64,000 bases of DNA, from the NCBI GenBank assembly GCA_038030265.1, contig CM075938.1:5991009-6055008 (forward strand). The letters are read 5' to 3'. Positions 46,801 to 55,530 of the stretch are shown one piece after another (within the stretch, counting starts at the first letter, position 1; every line of letters begins with the position of its first letter). This DNA comes from Corythucha ciliata (Eukaryota; Arthropoda; Insecta; Hemiptera; Tingidae). Position numbers and translations under genes: made by a program. A model generated the notes under the pieces. The model was not told where the DNA came from. It made no database searches and worked only from the letters and a program-made list of their open reading frames with translations.

Positions 46801-47509
46801 CAGCCTGTTGTAGTACCCATCGTTCGGGGTACAAGTTATAATCCTGGGTGCAAACCGTCTGGGAAATAAGGATCGGGTAGTGATCCGAATGATGGAGATC
46901 GGAAAGGACACTCCAGTCGAAGGCAGTTGCAAGACTCGTACTCACAATGCTCAGGTCAATTGCGTCAGATGTGCCGGAGCTGGAAGTGAAATGGGTGGGG
47001 GAACCATTATTTAGCACAATTAAGTTATTATCAGACAATATATTAGCAAGAGTTTCTCCAATCCGCGTGCTTCGATTTGATCCCCATGAAGCACGGTGAC
47101 AGTTTGAGTCGGTAAGTATTAAAACCGGTGGTGGTAGGGATGCTATCAGGTTCCGAAGATCTTCTGGATCCCACGAGTTGTCTGGTAGGTAAAGTGAACA
47201 CACTGTAACAGTAAGCGGAAAAACTATTCGGATTGCAACGGCTTGAAGGGGTGAGTGCGTTGGCACTTCCGATGGGTTGCAAGAGTTTTTAACCATGACA
47301 GCAGTCCCCCCGTGTCGCCTTCCACCATCTCGCACCTCACAACTCCTATGGAACAGCGCATATTGTGGTGGGGCCGAATAGAAGGAATTTGAAAAATGTG
47401 TTTCCTGAAGCGCTATTAGGAATGGCGAGTGCTCTGATATCAGGAATCTAAGTTCATCTGAATGTTGGTGATATCCACGAATATTCCACTGTAGAATATG
47501 ATTATACAT
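43811..47509 (-). CDS. Retrotransposon ORF2: endonuclease, reverse transcriptase, RNase H
   Basis: 1232 residues, uninterrupted. Residues 1 to about 220 are an apurinic-type endonuclease: LQWNIRGYHQ at the start, QETH (35-38), TDSN (133-136) and SDHYPI with Asp209/His210. The reverse transcriptase spans about 470-760: KAPGPDGIPNEML, ASYRPISLT, FFDLKNAFDKV with Asp577, GIPQGSVLS and YADD at 665-668. RNase H spans about 960-1085: YTDGS (Asp965), SAELYG (Glu999), VDS (Asp1023) and HVGIHGNTCVDSLA (Asp1076). A terminal CCHC motif is C1170-x2-C1173-x7-H1181-x4-C1186. In this element class the protein nicks target DNA and copies its own RNA into the nick. ORF2 starts about 35 bases after ORF1 ends. 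All catalytic residues expected for the three enzymes are present. Confidence 0.95.
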   Translation of the reverse strand: MYNHILQWNIRGYHQHSDELRFLISEHSPFLIALQETHFSNSFYSAPPQYALFHRSCEVRDGGRRHGGTAVMVKNSCNPSEVPTHSPLQAVAIRIVFPLTVTVCSLYLPDNSWDPEDLRNLIASLPPPVLILTDSNCHRASWGSNRSTRIGETLANILSDNNLIVLNNGSPTHFTSSSGTSDAIDLSIVSTSLATAFDWSVLSDLHHSDHYPILISQTVCTQDYNLYPERWVLQQADWDKYSQSLSIPTLTGNLDLDVQNMTDAINYAASQAIPRKSRNQTRPSVPWWNEEIRQANRDKKRAFNWYKKHPSNDNLIAFKRLRAHERRLKVTAKRDSWRRYVAQINSSTTSREVWRRVRSLKGVSNCESPVAIITPTGDIAREPLDVANYIADHMEHVTTPGTADPPIQLPPENILASVHPEIENYNVPFRLFELDHFIAELPCNKAPGPDGIPNEMLKHLPGHCKKQLLDLYNSLWTRHCYPEAWKLAHVVPVLKPGKNPLEVASYRPISLTCGLGKLFEKLINYRLMKVLEQRELINPSQTAFREGHSTVDQLLLVENHILNAFLNREHVTAIFFDLKNAFDKVSRVSIIQQLSRWGFKGNLPLMLQNFLTDRVFSVRIGNTYSSNREQLTGIPQGSVLSVTLFLIAVNEITDGLPAGVSASIYADDLLLYATDPSAPQELSELQIAINHLVQNAKSIGLHFSREKTAAVHFCRLRARHDPPSLTLMDSPVPYQESHKFLGVVLDKQLRWKEHIHQVNIHCTKILNIIRMLSSHKWGSEPCTLVKIWNCLARSKIEYGVQAYSSARKSWLLPLERTYQAGLRIALGAYRTTPCDDLYVLSKNLPLKYRFQQLILNYSAAIQSKTFHIFHKPLFDVGDSSEYSALPSRFRPISVRLKEALVRYQTQLHPTVPYIRSEVHPWLYPDFNIDASLIKHSKTQVLAEEFRLLFNEAITNYGGFTKIYTDGSRMASGVGCAYYSPSITTFLCPLPPFFSVYSAELYGISFALDFCLTHDSLSYLLLVDSFSALAAINNKFARDPAVVMIHQKLYSLNQAGKSIMFFWTPSHVGIHGNTCVDSLAKIAARSQPYSSLLPARLDDEKARIRQLVWKEWTLNWESSSSQLRTIIAEPSLYSPPVQMTRKDSIVILRLRTGHTRLTKSHYFTRQGIGTCENCGAPITVAHILIECPRYEADRQRNALPGPGDRSLAALLSTNAYLQNIIKFLQRINLFHSI

Positions 47510-47543
47510 ATGAATTACAGATGCAAGGCTGGCGTCAAACTAG

Positions 47544-49238
47544 TCATTTTCGTCTTCCTTTCTTTTTTTGCTCCTCCCAATTTCCTCTTCTTCCTTTTCG
47601 CCATCCCTTATTACCAGGGCCCTGGCTCCCTTCTTCCTGGCCGTTAGAATCCGATTGGTCTGGGGTTCCCTCAGCAATGATATCCCGAGGCTGGGAGTTA
47701 GCAGAGTCAACACCAAAATCTACCAATAATCCCAGTTCAACTCCTCCAGTTTCCTCCATCGGTCTTTCTATCTTCCCTGTAAGACTCTTAGGTGCAACTT
47801 CCTTCTGGGTGTTCGCGCTATCATCAGAAGCCTTCAACAGGGGAACGCTCTTATCTGAATTATTAGTAGTTTCATTTCCTCTATTTACATTTTGGATCTC
47901 TAGTTCAATATCCGCAACGAACGGAGCATTCGGGGAATCCCATTTATTAGTTTTCGGGGGGGTTGGGGTTTCTGTCACTACCTCCCCACTACGAAGGTTT
48001 TTTTGTTTGGGAGGGCGATTCCTATGCAGGGTCTCTGGGGTCTTGGTCTGCGGAGCTTGCACTCGGCCATGAGCCGCGGCGCCCGCATACGAGACTCCAG
48101 GCTTAATGCCACCTCCAGCTACATAGGCTTTCGCTTGAAAAAAGCTAATATTTTGCGTGACCATGACCCTTTGAATTTCAAATTCCGTTTTATACACTGG
48201 GCACGTTCTGTCTCCTGCTTTGTGAGCTCCACCACAATTGACTCACTTTGGTGGGACGTCACATTCTTCACTATCCACATTTGCGTGAGCCGGCTTGCCA
48301 CACTCGCAGGTTTCTTCATTCTTGCACCTGCCCTGTGTATGTCCAAAGTTTTGGCACCTAAAGCACCTCCTCGGAGCATTTATGTAAGGCCGCACTCTAA
48401 ATCTTTGATAAGCCGCGTATATGACGTCAGGGAGGACCTTTCCCTTAAATGTCAGAATAACTGTCCCAGTGTTTTCATCTATTCCATTCACTTTTCTGGT
48501 TACAAATCTGGCAGCTATCACACTATACGGTTTGAGAAATTCCATTGTTTCTTCTTCGTTTGAGTGCTTGAGTTCTTCAGATCGAATGACGCCTCTGATA
48601 GTATTTAGTCTCTCAGGTACAACAGGATTTACCTCCTCGTCGATAAACTTTTTCAGCCTTTTCAGCTTATCTGACTGTTCTCTCGATATCGTTTCAATTA
48701 CAAGCTTTCCGGACGCAGTTTTCCTAACATTCTTCACCCTTCCAACGGCAGCAACTATGTGTCTCGCAATTAGGAAGACGGACGTTTTTTGAAATGACCC
48801 GTTTGGTTTTTCCAGGACAACAAACCTATCCCAGACTTCTGTTTCCACTTGTCTCGTTTTAGGCAGACTACTTTCCTTGTTCCGTAATACGTCATGTTTC
48901 ATAGGACTTCGTCTTTTAAACCGTTTGGATCTCCCTAATATGTCCGCATTCCAGTTATCCTGCGGATCATATGGCTCCATCGAGATTTCTTTTCTCTTCC
49001 TGTCTACATCACTTGCTGTGGATGCACCAGCAGCAGTGGAGCTGACGCTTTCGACACTACTAGTCCGATTCAGCGTTTGCCTCAATAACTCCATCGATCT
49101 CATTAGTCCGGGTCGTCTTGCTAGGAGCCTTAATCCATGCTCATTGACGCCCATCTCTGTCAAACTGTGGCTTGGCAATATTGCTCGGAGAGTGGACAAG
49201 GGCCGACCCCCCGCCACTCTCTTCATTGCTTTGTCCAT
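47544..49238 (-). pseudogene. Retrotransposon ORF1 (gag-like, zinc knuckles) with one nonsense codon
   Basis: One reading frame runs from an ATG ending at 49238 to a stop at 47544, broken only by TGA at 48243-48245. The first part (331 codons) has a basic N-terminal region and a central domain. It then has knuckle 1 C292-x2-C295-x4-H300-x4-C305 and an atypical second cluster (C311, C313, H318, C326). The TGA falls exactly where the first Cys of knuckle 3 should be; the next residues are VNCGGAHKAGDRTC, so a Cys codon probably became TGA. The remaining 232 codons form a Lys/Glu/Ser/Pro-rich tail. In this class ORF1 binds element RNA as a chaperone. A second frame starting MDSTKHND (49341-49141) overlaps the N terminus and may be the original start, displaced by an indel. 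Confidence 0.85.
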
Positions 49239-49341
49239 GTTGATTGTCCATTTCCATATCGCCTGGTTCGCCCAAAGGGTCCTGACTACCCCCCGGGTTC
49301 CGATGGATCAGTCCGGCATCATTGTGTTTTGTGCTGTCCAT

Positions 49342-49783
49342 TTTGACTATAGTTTGCCTTTTTACCCTACGGCCAGGGCGGGCGAGACATCTCAGCCCTA
49401 TAATCCAGATATTCCCATGTCTTCCGGGTCAGCCGCATAAAATCAATCCGAGGGAGGTGTGAGAGGGGAAGGATAAGGATAGTGGAAAGGAAGGCCGAAG
49501 GCCTATAGGGATAGCTGCGGGGCTGGGATGAGTCCCTGCAACTAGGCGACAGGACCCCAGGTTCACCAAGCCCGTATGACACCTGTAAGGCGTCACCCTG
49601 CGAGGTTCGGGATGCCTGTGGCTGTCGAGGCCCGACCCCCGGCTTTTCTTTCAGGGTATGCTCCCTTAGACGGTTGCCTTACGAGGTTAACGAATCCGTC
49701 CATTCGCCCCTTTTAGTCGCCTCTTACGACACGCAGGAGATACGGTGGGTGAATTCTAACTCCTCCGCCCCCACCCACAGGGG
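49342..49783 (-). promoter_or_regulatory. Retrotransposon 5' leader with stem-loops
   Basis: On the minus strand GTGGGTG (49778-49772) can pair with CACCCAC (49751-49745) across a 20-base loop at the extreme 5' end. Shortly after, GTCG-TAAGAGG-CGAC (49730-49716) forms a small hairpin followed by TAAAAGGGGC. I recall very similar leader sequence from other arthropod non-LTR elements. It probably includes the internal promoter and may be a structured RNA. Confidence 0.5.
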
Positions 49784-49789
49784 AAACTA

Positions 49790-50640
49790 CGCTTTTCTTT
49801 TCAATTTCAACGGTGAATTAGCGATTTGTCTCCATATTATCCGCAAATTTGCAATTTTTCTCAATTTTTGCCGCGCGTTAGAGATTTTTCTCAATTTTTA
49901 TCGTAAATTAGCGCTTTTTGCTAATTGGCCTCGAAGTTGTTTCCGGAAACCGCAGCTTGCTATTTTCTAAATTTGCTTTAAATTAGCAAATTTTCTCGAA
50001 TTAGCCTTCAATTAGCCATTAATATTGATTAAAACCCTCACAATAGCGTTTTTAATAATTTTAGCCGCTAAAATTACAGATTTTCCTACATTTCAGTTCC
50101 GAATTAGAGTTTTAACACAATTTTCCCCAGAAAAAACGTTAATTGGCGGTTACAAATGAAAAAAATCGGCTAATTCACGGATAAAATTTAGTAGTAACCG
50201 CTGACTGGCGGCTAAAATTTTGGAATACACATATCCGAGGCTTCTGAAGGCAACATCGGGCCTAAAATTGAGAAAAAGCGCTAGTCCATAGCTAATATAG
50301 TTAACAAAAAATGTTAATGCGGGGCAAAAATAGTTCATGCACCACTCATTTCCGGCCAATATTGAGAAGAATCAATAATTAGCGCGGATGAAATTAACGA
50401 AAAACGATATGCTCGCTGCGAAAAAGTGCTAATTCACTGCTGATAAGATGAAAATCGCTAATTTGCTGCAAAAATCTAGAAAATCCTTAATTCATGGCAA
50501 AAATGCTAACATGGGATGAAAACGCTTTTTCGCGGCTAAATTGAGGAAAATCACCAATTCGCGGATAGAGCTTAGAGGAAATGCCCTGTTTTCACGGCTA
50601 TTAAAAATCCAATTTTCGGCTATTTTATAGTTTTGAAATA
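49790..50640. repeat. Family A array with an orientation switch
   Basis: From 49790 to about 50120 the units read forward (GAATTAGCGATTTGTCTCC, TTTTTGCCGCGCGTTAGAG). From about 50130 to 50640 they read as the complement (CGGCTAATTCACGGATAAAA, AAAGTGCTAATTCACTGC). The switch is near 50125. Confidence 0.6.
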
Positions 50641-51825
50641 TTCATAAATCAAATGCGCTTGCTGTGTCATTTTTTCTCGTCCACCTCCCCCCCCCCTTTT
50701 GCTAGACGCGCCTCTTAGGACACGTCGCCCGCCCCCAGGCGGTCGGTCGGCTCGCCCCCCCCCTCCCCTAAAAGCCGGCACTGCTTGCTAGTTTGTATTT
50801 TTCAAAGAAATGATAGCGCGGGTTTTATAACTCGCTGTAAACTCATCTTTGCTCTGTATTTGGTGGGCGGGGGGGGGGGGGGTTAAACGTGTCCGAAGTC
50901 TCCTACGTTTTAGGCATGTATAGAACACTGTAGCTCAGCGTGTGGTGGCGGGAGTGGAAAGGCCTCTCCTTTGTGTCCTTCACATCATGCGATCTTTTCC
51001 GAAAAGTGGCTATTTCCTATAAGTTCTGTAACTTGACTGTTTACAGCCACTACTGGAGCTGTTCTTTGACTTGGATAAATTACCGTTAGTTATACCAATC
51101 CAAGGGGAGTCCCCAGGGGCCAACATTTATAGTTCAGCTACAAAATTATCAAGTTCCGGGGAAAATTGCCAGTTTTAAGGCAGAAAATACGGAACAGAAG
51201 GCTACGCAGTTTGCCAGCATGAGATGTTCGTTCTTGACGGATAACGACCATTTCTGGTGATTCATTGAGATTTTCAAAACGCTCCGTTCTGAGGTGAAAA
51301 ACTACCAGTTCTCTTCTTGGTGACTCATCGTTGAATCTTCTCCAGTGAGTAGTGCCCTCCTTTGGATCAAGAGCTGGCTACCCCCCCTCCCCTCCCACCG
51401 ATCCTATATGACTCGCCTGTGTTTATTGGGTTCCCATTCTCTTCGCAGATTGCGTCAGATTACATTCTCCTCGTCGGTTTCCTCTACTTTGGGATTGTCA
51501 TGGTTCGAGGCTGGGAATTCATTCATGAAAATCACATAGCAGCTCGTCAGAATACAAAGGAATCGGTGGAGGGGGGGGGTAGAGTGTAAGACGTTGGTAG
51601 CCTGAAATTCCAATCTACGAGTTTACGAAATAACATTTCTAAACAATTGCCCCATTTTATTTTTCAACACCACGGTGCTATACCACCGAGCAACTGGAGA
51701 GATCTTGTACCCTGGCGCAGCTCAACGCATAAAGATTCCGGGGACACGACCTATAAGGCTGTTTATATTTTTGTTTTAATTTAAATAAATTCTCTTTAAA
51801 ATTTGGCTCATTGGGGGGGGGGGGG
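50267..51825. repeat. Duplicated block a, copy 1
   Basis: From ATTGAGAAAAAGC (50267-50279) to a run of 13 G (51813-51825). It reappears at 55518-57066. It includes the hAT-like right end (to 50783), poly-C near 50690 and 50756, a 14-G run at 50869-50882 and a family B-like stretch near 51125-51185. It encodes nothing recognisable; the open frame at 51345-51589 is conserved only because the block is duplicated. Confidence 0.9.
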
Positions 51826-52292
51826 TTGGAAAACCAAATTTCCCCTGCGGATTCCGGGCATTAGCTATTATTATTTGGAAACAGTAGCTTCTAGTAAAAT
51901 ACAGGGAGAGGGGAACCATTTAAGTGTTAAATCAATACGCTGTTGGTATAGTGACCATTCGAATTTAACTAAAGGGCTCGTATCTCATCCCCACTTTTGG
52001 GAATTTCATGCACTGGGATTGAAAGTGCTTCAATCTATAGAAAGAGACAAAATATTTGTCTGCTATTGGATTTGTCAGGCTTGTTCATTGAATAAAACTA
52101 CCGATACTGAACAGTGAGCACATAAGAAGTTGTTCATAATGAGGGAACCATAACATTATTGTTTCTTTTTCTTTCTCTATTTTTAACGTAATAATGACCT
52201 GGCATGACATTCCATCTACTGGCAAAAATCTTGGTGTGAGCTTCTGTAGCACAGTCGCGCCAATAGAGAAGATGCGAATTAAGATAAAAGAC
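51826..52292. other. Block b, single-copy segment
   Basis: This sequence between the poly-G run and the poly-A run at 52293-52304 occurs only once in the window. The second copy of block a skips it. No gene seen. Confidence 0.6.
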
Positions 52293-52304
52293 AAAAAAAA
52301 AAAA

Positions 52305-53187
52305 CTTATTTTCTCATTGTTCTTCCCTGAAACGCCACTCAAAAAGGGGTCAAAAAGAGCTTAATAAACATCCATTCCATCTTAAACCACTGTTTCCCGC
52401 AAAGGAGTAAATATTATGCCATTACATAATTATTGCAACAAAAGGGAATGCCAAAAACGCCTAGCCATCTCCGAAATGTGACAAGACAATGGGGTTCTCG
52501 GTAAAGTGGAGCATGGAAGGGGATTCCCCCCTCCCCTCTCTAGAATGGTATGTGCCTGTGAGGATTCTTCGTCATCCGAGGAATCTGATCAAAATTCGAC
52601 TCCTTGCTGAGCAACCATCACAAAACGAGGAATTCCGTCTTGAGGGCCTTGGAATTCATCCAATGAACGCAAACGAGAGGAATTTCGTGCAGAAATAAAA
52701 AAAAGTTAGTGAACCGAGCAAAAAAAAAAAATGTTTAAATTATTATTTGGGTCCTATGCTCCTTCATCATGGCGAGTGAAAATGTCTATAACTTAATTTA
52801 CCCAAAAGGTCCCCGGAGCAATGGATGCGTATTATGCAAACACTTTCATGCTGTTTTTTTTTTTTTTTTGTTTTTTTTTTTTTTAATCAAAACCAAATGG
52901 TGGGGTGCAGAAAATAAAATAAAGAATTGTCATAAGTGTCAACAAGTGCCCCATGTCTTGTAGCGGGGATGGCATTATGCGGTCATCACACATTCTTTTT
53001 TTCAAAACAAAAAATGAAATACAATAAAGGTGAAATGATAACCGAAACCCCAGCCATGAGGTGCAAAAAGGCTCCTACAAATGAAAATATTTTGATATCA
53101 CAGAGCCATCAACTGTCACGTGAACTCTGTCTGTGAGTGTGTTGATAACTGTGCATATGAAACGCTTTATAGTTGAAAAAAAAAAAA
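52305..53187. repeat. Duplicated block c, copy 1
   Basis: From CTTATTTTCTCATTG to the poly-A run at 53176-53187. It reappears at 58667-59531 with small differences, mostly in homopolymer length plus a few substitutions. No gene recognised. Confidence 0.9.
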
Positions 53188-53814
53188 GGCGTTGAACTTG
53201 ACAAGATGAAACGAGAGAAAATCACATTTCATTTGTCTACAACTTTTAACAACGGCCTTTTTTTTTCGCTCTGGGTTTTTGAAGTGTTGTCTTTATAGGG
53301 TCGAGAATCGAGAGAGTTTTATTGTTGAAAGAGTTGGGTTCGTGACTGTAACTTCCTATTTGGAGTGGGGTATTGTAGAAAGAAAGGTGAGAGCGTTTGT
53401 TAAAAAATTAAAATTCGGATTATTGTTAAGAGGTGAGGGGGGGGGGCACGCGCGCCTTTCCCCCCAATTTTGATTCGCTTAAAAAAAAAAAAACCCCTAG
53501 TGTGAGAATAAAAACATTTTTGATTAATGAAGCTAATGTGATGCGCACGCTAACAAATTAGCCCGTTGAGCAATAGATTTCCTAGAAGGAGGAAGGGGCT
53601 ACGATAGAAAACAAAGAAGTTGGATGATGATGAGTGTCGAGGGGTCGATTGTCTCGGTTGGCCTCAGGAGCTTTAGGTTGTGATGAGTTGTGTGGAGGGG
53701 GGTGGTCAATAGGAACGTACTGAAAGAGGAGAGAAAAAGCTCTTTTGTAGTAGCATACTGCTTGGCAGGTCCTCCTTTTTCGAATAGTTTGGTCTTTGAC
53801 AATGCTTTATGCAA
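53188..53814. repeat. Duplicated block d, copy 1
   Basis: From GGCGTTGAACTTGAC to ...CTTTATGCAAA. Three copies exist (here, 59532-60154 and 60175-60804). Open frames on both strands recur with the block but resemble no family I know. Confidence 0.9.
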
Positions 53815-54730
53815 ATTATTTTTTTTTTAAAGTTCTTCTTTCTCTTCAACTATACGGAATTGCGTGTCATTCATACAACCTAATAGTTAAATAATTGACA
53901 AGGAGGGGCACGGCCCCTGAGACTAAAAGAGACGTCTGCGAGAGCTAATCGAGTTGAGCTCAATGTATCGGAAAGACAGACATTTTGGAATGCAAGAGCG
54001 GAAGGGGGAGATTTCACAATAAAATCAGATACGGTGGTCATAAAGAGAAGTGAGGGGCGAGGGGTAGCCTATAATATGAAGCATCAGTCTGTCACTTCCC
54101 TTCAATCCCGTCTGTATAGGAAAATACCCCCTTCTCGCTACCCATCAGAAATGTACATTAATATGATTCCTTCCTTTCCTAAGTCTGGCTTTGAAATATT
54201 TTCAAGTGTATACGATCGAGTCAATCAAGCTTTAAGAGTGGGGCCCTAGAGCGGGGCTATCCCATGAGTCATTAAGTTTAACGCAATAATGTGGAGTAAG
54301 CTCGGGGAATCGAATAATTCTTATGATTCAGGAATGTGAGAAGGCGACGCTGCAGTATGTCTGTAAAGTTTGCAAGGATTGGTTGAAGTAAATTAAGGGA
54401 CGGAGATGTTCTCGTTTGACCTAAATGAAAAAAACGGAATAGAAAACAAAAAGTACCTATAAAAGGTCTTTCTAGGAAAGCTAAAAATGACCTCTTTGCG
54501 ATGTTCTCAGCGGAGGTTTTTTATCCCTATAAAACGGAGTGTACAATCCCGCAGAAATTGATGGATTTTCCTCCGTTTTTGGAGGACTATTTACCTTCAC
54601 ATTTCAATGTAGGTACATTTTGTTTTTCCTATTTCATGCATTCGTTTATTTAAATTATCCTGTGCATCTTATTGTTGAGGTCCTGAGGTTTAAGGTATAG
54701 ATTTCTCATGCAAAAGGTGGGGGGGGGGGG
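53815..54730. repeat. Duplicated block e, copy 1
   Basis: From the T run after GCAAA to the poly-G run at 54719-54730. A second copy is at 60805-61722. No gene recognised. Confidence 0.9.
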
Positions 54731-55530
54731 AGTCTCTCTCACAAGTTTTTTCAACAGGAAATACTGCCTAAATGGACCATTCGTGCGCAAAAAATGTCCA
54801 AAAAGACCATTTGCGAGCTGAAAATAGACAACAATTTGCTTGACGGACTATTTACGGTGTCGTGTTATTAGCGCGCGTGCTTTTAGCGCGCAATGAAATA
54901 ATCGTGTCTTTAGCGCGCACTACCTGCAATAACACCTTTGTCAAACTTAATCCTATCACTGCTTTCATGAGAGAGACTTGCATTTTTCCCTTATTCGTCA
55001 ACTTCTGTTCCTACTTCTTTCTTTCTCACCTTCCCACCATCCACACAGAAATTAATTTAACGAAATATGTAGGTGATCCATTCATTTCAATTCAATTAAT
55101 ACTGTGCACCTTGGCGAGAAAGCGAGTGTTTGCTGGGCACTTAGCTTGGGGCTCACAGTTACAAAAAATCAATAATTCTCGGCTAAAACTAGGCAAAATG
55201 CTAATTCACGACTAAAATTTAGAAAAGTTGCTAATTCGTGGCTATTAAATTGAGAGAAAGCCAACAGGCAAAATAATATGTATATAAAGCAGGGGAGACC
55301 TTAATAATACACATAAGGGTCTAATCGGTGTCTATAACAGAGTAAAACGCCAATTAGCGAATACATTACGAATAACGCAAAAAAAAGCAGCGACAATTGA
55401 TAAAAATCACTAATTCACAGCTAAAATTAATGAAAACGCCAATTATTGGCGGCTAACGCAGACAAAATGCGAAATTGTTGCTAGAATCGAGATTTATCGC
55501 TAATTCACTGCCACAACATTGAGAAAAAGC
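54731..55530. repeat. Duplicated block f, copy 1
   Basis: From AGTCTCTCTCACAAG to ATTGAGAAAAAGC (55518-55530). Three copies exist (here, 57067-57865 and 61723-62522). Each begins with about 130 unique bases, then three TTAGCGCGC words (54868, 54883, 54910 here), and ends in reverse-orientation family A repeats. Confidence 0.9.

Larger units (their letters stand above)
43346..49783 (-). mobile_element. Near-intact I-like non-LTR retrotransposon, about 6.4 kb
   Basis: Minus-strand order: structured 5' leader (49783-49342), ORF1, ORF2, a 3' UTR of about 425 bases ending GGGCTAATGACCTCGACG...GATGCC, and a poly(A) tail of 40 (poly-T at 43346-43385). The domain set (zinc-knuckle ORF1; endonuclease, reverse transcriptase, RNase H and a C-terminal CCHC in ORF2) fits the I superfamily as I know it. 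It is inserted into a family A array: array-like sequence lies on both sides. Flanks ACTACTGCTC (left) and ACTACGCTTTTC (right) are only partly alike, so a target duplication is not proven. One ORF1 nonsense codon and an otherwise open ORF2 suggest a recent insertion. Confidence 0.9.
43236..50783. mobile_element. Possible hAT-like element hosting a retrotransposon
   Basis: CAGTGCCGTCCTTAG begins at 43236. The reverse complement of the sequence ending at 50783 begins CAGTGCCGGCTTTTAG. Both read like hAT terminal inverted repeats. Between them lie about 110 bases of family A-like sequence, the inserted non-LTR element (43346-49783) and about 1 kb of family A repeats. The neighbouring 8 bases differ (CTTTTGGC at left, CTTGCTAG at right), so either the ends belong to different copies or the flanks were rearranged. 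Confidence 0.35.

Noticed and set aside
48243..48245. Programmed recoding of the ORF1 TGA (for example selenocysteine)
   Set aside because: A single mutation of the expected Cys codon explains it more simply, and I see no recoding structure; retrotransposons of this class are not known to me to use selenocysteine.
53279..53473. Conserved small gene (open frame starting MKCCLYRVENRES, three copies)
   Set aside because: It is preserved only because block d is duplicated; flanking non-coding bases are equally conserved, and an opposite-strand frame is open too.
54862..55215. Conserved gene (open frame starting MLLARVLLARNE, three copies)
   Set aside because: Part of block f; the frame starts in the TTAGCGCGC cluster and ends in family A repeats, and its 3' end differs between copies through single-base indels.
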